Assembly (NCBI GenBank): GCA_007751255.1
Contig: CP036296.1
Coordinates: forward strand, 3,162,001 to 3,226,000
DNA: 64,000 nt
Direction: 5' to 3'
From: Engelhardtia mirabilis
GTDB taxonomy: Bacteria; Planctomycetota; UBA1135; GCA-002686595
In this document: in pieces, positions 21,776-29,356 of the stretch
Position numbering within the stretch: the first letter of the stretch is position 1
Layout of the letters: each line of letters starts with the position of its first letter
Program-made: the position numbers and the translations under genes
The notes under the pieces: model-generated
The model's input: only the letters and a program-made list of their open reading frames with translations
Told to the model about the DNA's origin: nothing
Databases searched by the model: none

Positions 21776-22291
21776 ATGCTGGGTCGAATAGACAAGGGGA
21801 TTGCGGGCTGGGGAGCTGTCGTCGGAGGAATCTTGTTGTGCTCCGGAGTCTCCGCGAGTGCCGAGCCGCTCCAACCCGTGGCCACTGGTGCTCGATTGGA
21901 CTGTGGCGGTTGCGTTGGCAATCTCGGAAGTCAGATCTGGGCTCCTGGTGGAGGGCTCAACGTCTACGGCACATTGGAGATCACCGGAGGCGGATGCAGT
22001 GACACCTGCCGTCCAATCGGGTTCTGTGGATTGGGCGGCACGCTGACGGTCACCGGGATCACAGGCCCCACTGCCGTGCAGCAATGCGAGCAACTCTGGT
22101 TGGAGGGCCCTCCTCCGTCCGAGTCGAACGAGGTCTGCAGAGACGTGGCCACTCAGATCGAGGACGGCGCGCTCGGGTGGGTTCCACCCGACCTCTCGTG
22201 CGGGACCAACTTGAACTTCGAGATCAACGTTGGTGGCGCTTCGCTCTTCGTCATCGCCTATTGCGCGGGCTGCGAGACAGCTGAGGAATAG
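21776..22291 (+). CDS. Small cysteine-rich secreted protein, unknown
   Basis: A 171-residue protein with a Sec-type signal peptide (hydrophobic 11-27, cleavage near SASAE). The mature part contains about ten cysteines, several paired as CGGC, CSDTC, CAGC and CGLG, which suggests disulfide bonds in an exported domain. I do not recognise the family. A purine-rich GGGAGGAG lies about 12 bases upstream of the ATG. Base composition is less GC-rich than most host genes. It stops three bases before the next gene starts, so the two are probably cotranscribed. Confidence 0.65.
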   Translation: MLGRIDKGIAGWGAVVGGILLCSGVSASAEPLQPVATGARLDCGGCVGNLGSQIWAPGGGLNVYGTLEITGGGCSDTCRPIGFCGLGGTLTVTGITGPTAVQQCEQLWLEGPPPSESNEVCRDVATQIEDGALGWVPPDLSCGTNLNFEINVGGASLFVIAYCAGCETAEE

Positions 22292-22293
22292 CA

Positions 22294-23127
22294 ATGGGAC
22301 TGATTTCGAAGGCTCTTGCGGTAATCGGGATGTTGCTCTTCGTCTGCTGGAGCGGACTGGATCGGAGCGAACCGTCTCCGGCCACATCGACTGCCGCTTT
22401 TTCGACCGCCGCGAGATCGCGCGTCGAAATACTGACGAGCCCATCGAGCTTGAAGGAGGGATCCGTGCGCAATCCACCGGCGAGCTGGGTCGATTCGAGC
22501 CTTCGCGCGGATCAAGAGGCGCCGACCTTCGTGTCCATGCGGCAGTACCTCGCAAAGGTCTATCCAGGCGTCGATCTCGACGGCGTTGCAAAGCCGGCTT
22601 TCTTGGACGGTCCAATGGAGACCCAGTTGCCCTGGGACGAGGTGAAGCCGAGAGCAGAGGCGTGCATGCTCGAGCACTTCGCCCTCGCATCGGGCGCTAC
22701 CCATGAGAACCTAGCGAAGAAGGCCATTTCAGGGGCGAGTTCGCAGAGCTTGCGAGACCGGTTGACGGTGGTCTTCCTTCAGCGCGACCCGGCGCTCACT
22801 TCGGACGAGATCGAGGCCTTGTTGAAGCGGGCCAGGAGCACGATGGGCCATGTTGCGGATGCCCAGCGTCAGATTGAGCTGGCCAAGTACCGGGCGCTCG
22901 ACCGCAAGCTGGCGAGCGGGCGCTACGACGTCTTCGAGTACGTCACGATTCCGGAGCTGCGCGTGCATTCGGCAGCCACGAACAACACCATCGCGAACTC
23001 GTTCTATGCGGGCGATGGGTGGGTTGCCCAGGCCTGTCTTGATCGCGAGGAGGTCGTCGATCTGGAGTCGCTCCAATCCGCGTGCGCCGCGGAAGTCGAT
23101 CTCTGGATCGAAGGTCTGATCCCCTAG
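22294..23127 (+). CDS. Protein of unknown function with N-terminal signal or anchor
   Basis: A 277-residue protein. A hydrophobic N-terminus (5-20) could be a signal peptide or anchor. The rest is helical and charged (about 105-225), with no motif I can name. The gene is probably cotranscribed with the cysteine-rich gene upstream. Its TAG stop consists of the TA flank plus the first G of a MITE-like element, so either the native stop was a CTAG site or the 3' end has been cut by the insertion. Confidence 0.6.
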   Translation: MGLISKALAVIGMLLFVCWSGLDRSEPSPATSTAAFSTAARSRVEILTSPSSLKEGSVRNPPASWVDSSLRADQEAPTFVSMRQYLAKVYPGVDLDGVAKPAFLDGPMETQLPWDEVKPRAEACMLEHFALASGATHENLAKKAISGASSQSLRDRLTVVFLQRDPALTSDEIEALLKRARSTMGHVADAQRQIELAKYRALDRKLASGRYDVFEYVTIPELRVHSAATNNTIANSFYAGDGWVAQACLDREEVVDLESLQSACAAEVDLWIEGLIP

Positions 23128-23183
23128 TGTCCTGGATCGGAAGATCCGGCGTCACTCCCCGGAGGCCCGATCGATGCTGGCTA
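23127..23183 (-). mobile_element. MITE-like element M, truncated copy C
   Basis: These 57 bp match one arm of element M in the opposite orientation to copies A and B. They begin GTGTCCTGGATCGG and end at GGCTA, where the IS630-family element starts. The other two thirds of this copy are not present on the far side of the IS, so a deletion or recombination followed the insertion. Confidence 0.65.
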
Positions 23184-24389
23184 GTGGGGCGAGTCAAAGA
23201 TTCGACTAATAAGTTGCAAGTTTCGGGCAAGTCGGGCTCGGCCGCGCCGATGGTTGCATCATGACGACCAAGATGGGACGGCCGAAGGCGAAGCTCGTGT
23301 TGTCCGAGCAGGAGCGCGCGGAGTTGAATCGGCTGGTTCGGCGTCGCTCGACGCCTGCGGCAGTGGCGGTGCGGGCGCGCGCCATCCTTCGCTGTGCGAA
23401 GGGGCTGGACAATACCGATGTCGCCGACGAGTTGGGGCTGCACTTTCAGACCGTTGGTCGCTGGCGTCGCCGATTCGTGAAGGAGCGTCTGGACGCGCTG
23501 TACGACGAGCCTCGGATTGGACGGCCGAGGAGCGTCTCAGATGACGATGTCGCCCGCGTCGTGGACATGACGCTCCACCGTAAGCCGAAAACCGGGACCC
23601 ACTGGAGCTCCCGCCAAGTCGCGAACGAGCTCGGATTGTCTCAGAGCGCTGTGGCGCGGATCTGGAAGGCCTTCAGCCTTCGTCCAGATCGCAGCGAGTC
23701 CTTCTCCTTGTCCCGCGACCCTCAGTTCGTCGAGAAGGTCCGGGACATCGTGGGCCTGTACATGAGCCCTCCGGACAATGCGCTCGTGCTCTGCGTCGAC
23801 GAGAAGTCCCAGATGCAGGCACTGGATCGCACTCAGCCCCTGCTGCCGATGACGCCGACGCACCCGGAGCGACGCTCGAATACCTACGTGCGCCACGGGA
23901 CGACGTCGCTGTTCGCAGCGCTCGACATCGCCACGGGGCGAGTCATCGGCAAGTGCTTCCGTCGACACAGGTCGAAGGAGTTCCTGAAGTTCCTGGGCGA
24001 GATCGAGCAGTCCGTGCCCAAGGAGCTGGACGTCCACCTCGTGATGGACAACTACGCCACGCACAAGACGCCAGCCGTGAAGCGGTGGCTGCTACGCCGA
24101 CCCCGATTTCACGTGCACTTCACGCCGACGACGTCGTCCTGGCTCAACCTCGTCGAGAGCTGGTTCTCGATCGTCTCCCGGCGAGTGACTGAGCGCGGCG
24201 TCCATCGAAGTACGGCTGCGCTCGAGAAGGACGTGAGGGCGTTCATCGATGCCCACAACGACGAGCCGAAGCCGTACGTCTGGACCAAGACCGCAGACCA
24301 GATCTTCGCCAGCCTCCGCCGCTACTGCGACACAGCGAACGCCATTCGTTCACGGCAAACAAATGAGTCGAAGCTTTGACTCACCCCAC
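23184..24389 (+). mobile_element. IS630-family insertion sequence
   Basis: A 1206-bp element with 24-bp terminal inverted repeats beginning GTGGGG(C/T)GAGTCAAAG, two mismatches (left 23184-23207, right 24366-24389). It is flanked on both sides by TA within CTAG, the expected target duplication for IS630. It carries one complete transposase gene. It lies between a truncated and an intact copy of a MITE-like element whose ends differ from those of the IS. Confidence 0.93.
23261..24379 (+). CDS. IS630-family transposase
   Basis: A 372-residue DDE transposase. The N-terminal part has two helix-turn-helix segments (about 25-130, including [15 protein letters not shown] and [15 protein letters not shown]). 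The catalytic domain has [20 protein letters not shown] and [11 protein letters not shown], the usual three acidic sites of the family. It starts at an ATG shortly after the left inverted repeat and stops inside the right one. No frameshift is seen, so it looks functional. Confidence 0.95.
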   Translation: MTTKMGRPKAKLVLSEQERAELNRLVRRRSTPAAVAVRARAILRCAKGLDNTDVADELGLHFQTVGRWRRRFVKERLDALYDEPRIGRPRSVSDDDVARVVDMTLHRKPKTGTHWSSRQVANELGLSQSAVARIWKAFSLRPDRSESFSLSRDPQFVEKVRDIVGLYMSPPDNALVLCVDEKSQMQALDRTQPLLPMTPTHPERRSNTYVRHGTTSLFAALDIATGRVIGKCFRRHRSKEFLKFLGEIEQSVPKELDVHLVMDNYATHKTPAVKRWLLRRPRFHVHFTPTTSSWLNLVESWFSIVSRRVTERGVHRSTAALEKDVRAFIDAHNDEPKPYVWTKTADQIFASLRRYCDTANAIRSRQTNESKL

Positions 24390-24391
24390 TA

Positions 24392-24552
24392 GTGTCCTGG
24401 ATCAGAAATTCGGCGTCACTTCCCGGGCTCCGATCGCCGCTGGCGTCGCCAGTGCCTCCTCCGAGTATCGCAGCGGATACGCGTCGTCGGCGCTCCTAGC
24501 CAGCATCGATCGGACCTCCGGGCAGTGACGCCGAATTTCTGTTCCAGGACAC
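24392..24552 (+). mobile_element. MITE-like element M, copy B
   Basis: A 161-bp copy, identical in length and highly similar to copy A, with TA on both sides inside CTAG. Its left TA is shared with the right end of the IS630-family element. The terminal repeats (GTGTCCTGGATCAGAAATTC / reverse at the right end) pair nearly perfectly. It is non-coding. Thirteen bases beyond it lies repeat R copy B. Confidence 0.78.
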
Positions 24553-24565
24553 TAGCTCGGTGCAG

Positions 24566-24744
24566 TCACCAGGATTCGGGTCCAGCGCGTCCAACTCGGT
24601 CGCTGGCGGTACCTTGCGGAGCGAGCCCCCGCGGCTGAGGCTTCATGCCCCGCCCGCGACGGGGTCGGTTCGCAAGGTGCCGTCAGCGGGCGAGAGGCGG
24701 CCGTAGGCCGCCGTTTGGGCGTGCTGGGCGCGGATCCTGGTAAC
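24566..24744 (+). repeat. Palindromic repeat element R, copy B
   Basis: About 178 bp with imperfect terminal inverted repeats (TCACCAGGATTCGGG... / ...GCGGATCCTGGTAA). It is homologous in reverse orientation to 17601-17777, and the 13-bp spacer to the neighbouring element M is also partly conserved. It is non-coding. It lies directly downstream of the HEAT-protein gene on the opposite strand and may act as its 3' hairpin. Confidence 0.65.
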
Positions 24745-24753
24745 CGAACCGGG

Positions 24754-26163
24754 TTAGCGCTGAGGCGCCTGTTCGCTGAGCCAGTCGAGCCAATCGCCGG
24801 CGGTTGGGCCGAGGTCGGTCCCCGCGATTGAGATCAGTGCATCGCGGGCCTGCCCGGCCAAGTCGTTGTCGACTCCCGTGGACTCGTCGAGTAGCGCCGC
24901 TAGCGGCTTCAAGCCCTGGACCGAGCCTGTTCGACCGAGGGACACGCAGGCGGCGCGGCGCACAAGGACTTCGTCGCGAAGGAGCAGCAACGAGAGTTGC
25001 TCGGCGATCGCGTCGCGGGCCATGAAGTGCCCATCGAGCGCCCGCAGGTGGGCGGCCAGGTCGCCGATCGAAGCATCCTGGAGGGCATGCAGGTGACTGT
25101 TCAAGCCGCGCTTCTCGAAGTTGCGCTCGACTTCGAGTCGCTCGCGCCACAGGTCGGCGTTGGCCGGGAGTGACGATCCGCTGATCTGGACCAGGGCGCG
25201 GTGCGCTTGCTCCGCGAGATCGCCGTCGCTGGTCAGGAGCTGCACCAGGTCGTCCACGGCGTCCAGGGAACGCAGGGCCCCCAGGGCGCGGATCGCGGCG
25301 GTGCTGAGGTGGGGGTCCTGCGGGTCGAGCAGACGCAGCACGGCGCGGGCTACCTCGTCGTCGAGGCGTCGGTCCACCGACGGCGCGCAGCGTGCGATCT
25401 CGTTGAGCACCGCGGTCTGAACGCTCGAGCGCTGGGCGAGCTGTCGAGACAGCAGGGGGAGGGCCGCGCCCGATCCGACATCGCCAAGTCCGGCCAGGAC
25501 CGAGAGGGCCAGGTGGTCGCTCAGGCCAGCGAGTTCGGCCTCGAGGCGATCCAGATGACCCAGCCCTCGCCCGAGCACCTGGCCAATCGCGGCGCGCAGG
25601 GCGTCGCGCGTCGCCCGGCTGACGTCCTCGACCGCGATCCCAGCAGGCTCGAGGGACTCCGGTTTCGCGGCGCGCACCACGTCGCCGATGGTCTCCGGCT
25701 GGCTACATGCACCCAGGATCCGCACGAGCCTGGGCTGCAGCGCCTCGGTCCATTGGGCGGCCGGGGGCAGGGCGGATCGCACACGACCCCGGTCGCTGGC
25801 GGCCAGGGCTGCAAGGGCCATGGACTCTTGGTAGCGATTGATCGCCTGGGGCTGGGGATCGACCTCGGTCGCCGGCAAGTTGCCGTCGAGGAGTACGCGC
25901 ACCGCGGCGCGCGGGTCGTCAGCACAGAGGGTCGTCAACTCCAGCGCGAGCCCCGCGTCGATCGAGTGCCCCGCCTCCCGCTGCGCCCGCAGCACCCGCA
26001 GGACCTCGAGGTCGTGGGGCGTGAGGGCCGCCTGGGCCGTCCGCGTGTCGACGGCGGACGATGTGCTCGAGTCGGCGGCGCCGACTTGTGCGACGGTCGA
26101 CCAGCAGCCGGCGACCAGCAGGGTGGCGACGAGACGACGGGACAGTGCGCTGGGGGACGTCAT
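24754..26163 (-). CDS. Secreted HEAT-repeat protein
   Basis: A 469-residue protein. The ATG at 26163 starts a signal peptide (MTSPSALSRRLVATLLVAG..., cleavage near GAADS). The mature part is a run of HEAT-type helical pairs, for example LALSVLAGLGDVGSGAALP and LSTAAIRALGALRSLDAV. This suggests a periplasmic scaffold. It follows the PilX-like gene by 16 bp and is probably the last gene of the pseudopilin operon. An upstream ATG at 26193 would overlap that gene and put ten extra residues before the signal peptide. Confidence 0.8.
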   Translation of the reverse strand: MTSPSALSRRLVATLLVAGCWSTVAQVGAADSSTSSAVDTRTAQAALTPHDLEVLRVLRAQREAGHSIDAGLALELTTLCADDPRAAVRVLLDGNLPATEVDPQPQAINRYQESMALAALAASDRGRVRSALPPAAQWTEALQPRLVRILGACSQPETIGDVVRAAKPESLEPAGIAVEDVSRATRDALRAAIGQVLGRGLGHLDRLEAELAGLSDHLALSVLAGLGDVGSGAALPLLSRQLAQRSSVQTAVLNEIARCAPSVDRRLDDEVARAVLRLLDPQDPHLSTAAIRALGALRSLDAVDDLVQLLTSDGDLAEQAHRALVQISGSSLPANADLWRERLEVERNFEKRGLNSHLHALQDASIGDLAAHLRALDGHFMARDAIAEQLSLLLLRDEVLVRRAACVSLGRTGSVQGLKPLAALLDESTGVDNDLAGQARDALISIAGTDLGPTAGDWLDWLSEQAPQR

Positions 26164-26179
26164 GGGGCTGCTAGGCGGA

Positions 26180-27433
26180 TCAAAGGGCGCCACGCACGCG
26201 GTAGCCGACGGTGGTCCAGGTGTTCTCGGAAGAGTTGCTCATGTCGGCCAGGCTCTCGTCGTAGTGGATCTTGCAGTTGCTGTCGAGGTGCAGTTGCTTG
26301 GCCGCGATGGCCCCGAACAGTTCGAAGTTGCTGTTGATCGAGATGGCAGCGTTGGGCGCGAGGATGGTCCCGTAGATCTTCGCGTTGGAGTCGAAGTCGA
26401 CCTCGTCCAGGTCCACCTCGACCACGTCAGGCGCGATGATGTTGTCGGACTCCAGCAGGAACGAGAGATCCGCCGGCTCGAAGTCCAGGGACGCGATCAG
26501 CGTGTTGCTGTTGACGATGAAGTCGCCGCGGACATAGATCTCGACCGGTCCACCGGTGTCGTCGATCAGCACGCTGGAACCCGAGTTGACCTCGAAGCTG
26601 TCGACCACCAGGGTCGCCGGGCCAATGATGGTCAGGATCGCGTTCTTACCCACCGAGAAGGCGGAGTATCCGTGGTCGCCGGACGTGATCGTGGTGGACG
26701 TGTTCGTGCCCGTGGCGATCGTGCCGTCGTCGGGCACGATCGGGACGTCGATCGAGGGCATGGTGACCGTCGCGCTGGCGGGCAACGTGCTGCCATTGAC
26801 CTCGGCGTTGCCCAGGACCGTGGTCGTCGCCGTGGGCCCGCACTGGGCGTCGCCGAAGACGGTCGAGTTCTGGTCCAGATCCACGTCGCCGTTGGAGCCG
26901 ATGTTGCCCTCGGTATTGGCGTAGGCGTCACCGCCGGTTCCGTTGAGGGCGAGGTAGGCCCCGGCGGACGCGTCGTAGCTGTCCACGAAAGCGTTGCTGT
27001 CGAGGGTCATCGACTCGTCGCCGAAGGCGGCGAATTGGAAGACGCTCTGGGCCTGTTGGGTCAGCACGACCTCGAGCCCCATGTCCGCGAGCCCCTGGGC
27101 CCCCGATGCGACGACGTTGCGTTGCCCGGAGCTCACCGCGGTGACCTGGACGAAAGCGGTAGCCCCGCCCAGGCTCAAGGGGGAGTTCGATGTGAAGACG
27201 TTGCCGTCGCCACCGCCGTTCAAGTCCGCCATGGACGCAGCCAGCGCTGCCTCCGCGGCGTACTGGGCGTTCACCCGGGCCAGGTGACCGCGTTGCTCGC
27301 TGCGGGCCGAGAGCCCGAGTTGGGCCACGGCGAGCGAGACGCTGGCCAGCCCAGCCATGACCACGACCACACCGACGAGGGCCGAGCCCTCCTGTTTGCG
27401 CGCCGCTTGCGGCGCTTTGATTTCGAGTTGCAT
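26180..27433 (-). CDS. PilX-like N-terminal protein with long beta-rich passenger
   Basis: A 417-residue protein. After a short polar start, GSALVGVVVVMAGLASVSLAVAQL (about 16-39) is a type IV pilin/PilX-like membrane helix. A coiled segment (40-65) and a large Ser/Thr/Asn/Asp-rich beta domain follow. The pattern resembles PilX/DUF7305-type minor components of pilus or secretion machinery. The ATG at 27433 is preferred; the longer frame from 27556 runs over the upstream gene. Located between a pseudopilin gene and the HEAT gene, all on the same strand. Confidence 0.78.
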   Translation of the reverse strand: MQLEIKAPQAARKQEGSALVGVVVVMAGLASVSLAVAQLGLSARSEQRGHLARVNAQYAAEAALAASMADLNGGGDGNVFTSNSPLSLGGATAFVQVTAVSSGQRNVVASGAQGLADMGLEVVLTQQAQSVFQFAAFGDESMTLDSNAFVDSYDASAGAYLALNGTGGDAYANTEGNIGSNGDVDLDQNSTVFGDAQCGPTATTTVLGNAEVNGSTLPASATVTMPSIDVPIVPDDGTIATGTNTSTTITSGDHGYSAFSVGKNAILTIIGPATLVVDSFEVNSGSSVLIDDTGGPVEIYVRGDFIVNSNTLIASLDFEPADLSFLLESDNIIAPDVVEVDLDEVDFDSNAKIYGTILAPNAAISINSNFELFGAIAAKQLHLDSNCKIHYDESLADMSNSSENTWTTVGYRVRGAL

Positions 27434-27452
27434 GACGATGACCCCCCGGTCG

Positions 27453-28112
27453 TCAGTTGCGAAGTTCGACCCTCGACTCCAGCGCCACGCTGAGCGTTGG
27501 CGCGCCGTCCACCGAACCGATGGTCCGGAGTTGGACGAAGAGCACGTCACCGACACGCTGGATGCAGAACCCAGGCTCGTCGGTCACACCGTCTCCGTCG
27601 TCGTCGGCGAGGTTGAGCGCCTCACCCTCTCCAAGCTCGGCGACCCCGTCGATCAGGATCGTCATGCGCTGATTGGCCTCGCCCTCGTCGGTGATCAACA
27701 CCAGGCGCATCTCGTCGACCAGGCCGTCGCCATCCTCGTCCGTGCCGTCGTCGCTCTCCTGGGGCTCGTACTCGAGGCGCAGCCGCGAGGGCGCGCTCCA
27801 AGTGATGCCCGTGGCGTCGATGGCGGTGGGCGTGCGGAAACTGAGGTCCGAGGTACCCAGATTGCCGGTGGCGGTCGGAGTGAAGGTGGACGAGGCGGCC
27901 CCTGTCAGCGCAGCCAAGGCTCGCTCGAGGGCGCGCTGGGTGTCCTGTTCGCGCTGGGTGCGGACCGCGGAGCTGTCGTAGGCGGCGCCACCGCGCTTGC
28001 CCACACTGGTCGCGGCCATCAGCACCACAGCCAGCATCGAGATCGCGAACAGCATTTCGATCATGCTGAACCCGGAAGCCGCGCCTGCGCGAATCAATCG
28101 GCGGAGAGCCAT
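27453..28112 (-). CDS. Type II secretion/type IV pilus pseudopilin (PulJ/PilW-like)
   Basis: A 219-residue protein with a prepilin-type leader: basic N-terminus, then G14 followed by FSMIEMLFAISMLAVVLM with Glu at +5. It would be cleaved by prepilin peptidase and assembled in a pseudopilus. The C-terminal domain has a DEDGDGLVDE stretch (about 140-150) and ADDDGDGVTDE, which look like calcium-binding or thrombospondin-3-type loops. The start at 28112 overlaps the upstream pilin gene by 19 bp. No assembly ATPase or peptidase gene is in this window. Confidence 0.85.
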   Translation of the reverse strand: MALRRLIRAGAASGFSMIEMLFAISMLAVVLMAATSVGKRGGAAYDSSAVRTQREQDTQRALERALAALTGAASSTFTPTATGNLGTSDLSFRTPTAIDATGITWSAPSRLRLEYEPQESDDGTDEDGDGLVDEMRLVLITDEGEANQRMTILIDGVAELGEGEALNLADDDGDGVTDEPGFCIQRVGDVLFVQLRTIGSVDGAPTLSVALESRVELRN

Positions 28113-28693
28113 GCTCGCACCTCCAGACTCTCGTTGGTCGAGGGGCCGCGCCACTCCAGCCGCACACAGACGGGCAGGAGGCGGTAGTCCGCCGCCACGT
28201 TGTCACCATTGACCAGCCCGTCGCCGTTGAGGTCGAAGGGCAGTCCGAAGCCACCTGTGGTCAGGTCCTCGCGCAGGCCGTCAACTCCGAGTCCCACTGG
28301 ACCTTCGGGGAAGAGGATCTCGCCCGCGACGCCGTCGGCATCTCCAGGGATCGGATCCAGGCCGGGAACCGCGAAGCCCGAACCGGGTGCTGTGCCGGCC
28401 CCGCCCGGGTCATCGGCCGCATCCGAGTTGTAGAGGGCGTAGACGTCGGCGAAGTCCTCGATTCGCAGCGCCTCGACCTGGGCCCTCGCAGCCGCCAGGG
28501 CACGGGAACTCTGTTCGAGACCCCTGTTGCTCCCGATGCCACTGGTGATCGCCTGGCTGTAGACGACTACCGCGAGCATCATGACGCTCAATGCGATGGT
28601 GACCTCGAGCAGTGTGTGACCACACTGCCCTCGACCCCTCCGCGTGACCGTCGCTTGCTCGCAACGATTCTTTTCGTTGCCAACGCCCCGCAT
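28094..28693 (-). CDS. Prepilin-like protein (PilV/PulI-like)
   Basis: A 199-residue protein. GHTLLEVTIALSVMMLAVVVY (25-45) is a prepilin cleavage and helix motif with Gly25 at -1 and Glu30 at +5; the +1 residue is His rather than the usual Phe or Met. The mature domain has a Gly/Asp-rich centre and an LNGDGLVNGD loop like those in its neighbour. I chose the ATG at 28693; another at 28735 would only lengthen the leader. It is the first gene of the pseudopilin cluster. Confidence 0.8.
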   Translation of the reverse strand: MRGVGNEKNRCEQATVTRRGRGQCGHTLLEVTIALSVMMLAVVVYSQAITSGIGSNRGLEQSSRALAAARAQVEALRIEDFADVYALYNSDAADDPGGAGTAPGSGFAVPGLDPIPGDADGVAGEILFPEGPVGLGVDGLREDLTTGGFGLPFDLNGDGLVNGDNVAADYRLLPVCVRLEWRGPSTNESLEVRAWLSAD

Positions 28694-29050
28694 GTGATTG
28701 TCTTCCCCGTCGGGTCGAAGCCCGATCGAACCCATTCCTCGGCGGCCACCGAGAGGGTTCTTGAACCCGGTTCCGATTGCTCGTGGACTGGGCCCACCGT
28801 GCGGGCCGCCCGATGGGCCCGCGAGGGCCCTGGAACCGCTGTGGAGGACTCGTGCAGATCGGGCGGGCAGCTCCTTTTCGGTCTCTTCGAGATCCGAGGC
28901 AGGGGGGCGACGGGGTCTCAGCCGATCCGGCGATCCGCTCGGTGAGGTTCGCCACGCTCGGACCGATCAGTGCGGACAGATCAGTGCGGACCGATCAGTG
29001 CGGACCGACCGGCGCCGGCCGACGAGTGCGAATCGATCGCGCCCGCGGCC
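28694..29050 (-). other. Intergenic region upstream of pseudopilin cluster
   Basis: These 357 bp hold the probable promoter of the pseudopilin operon and a short tandem repeat (see 28961-29002). I find no convincing gene; short frames here are low complexity. Confidence 0.35.
28961..29002 (+). repeat. 14-bp tandem repeat, three copies
   Basis: GACCGATCAGTGCG, GACAGATCAGTGCG and GACCGATCAGTGCG follow each other directly, then decay (GACCGACCGG). The repeat lies between two same-strand genes. It could be a repeated regulator site or a slippage product. Confidence 0.75.
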
Positions 29051-29332
29051 TCAACGGCCCGACCTGCGCCGCCCCTGCTTGGGCACGCTGACCAGGGGAT
29101 CCTCGTACTCGGCGTACTTCTGCTCCAGCTCGCGCAGTCGCTCGCCGGTCGGCTCGCGACCGAAGAGCCCGCCTTCACGCCACAGGGCCGCCTCGACGTC
29201 CTGGTACAGGGTCTTGAGCACCGGCAGCCAGAGCGGCGACAGCAGCACGATCGCGAGGATCTTTACGGCGGTCTGGAAGGGGTTGTCCACGTGGAGGGGA
29301 GGCGCAGGGGCCTTCGGGGTCAGGATCGGCAA
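29051..29332 (-). CDS. Small single-helix membrane protein, unknown
   Basis: A 93-residue protein with one hydrophobic segment (about 22-42, AVKILAIVLLSPLWLPVL), then an amphipathic charged stretch that may be coiled (62-80), and a basic end. I recognise no family. It begins 24 bp after the stop of the larger membrane-protein gene upstream and shares its strand, which supports a real gene in the same operon. Confidence 0.55.
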   Translation of the reverse strand: MPILTPKAPAPPLHVDNPFQTAVKILAIVLLSPLWLPVLKTLYQDVEAALWREGGLFGREPTGERLRELEQKYAEYEDPLVSVPKQGRRRSGR

Positions 29333-29356
29333 CCGGGCACGGTCGGGTCAAGCTCG

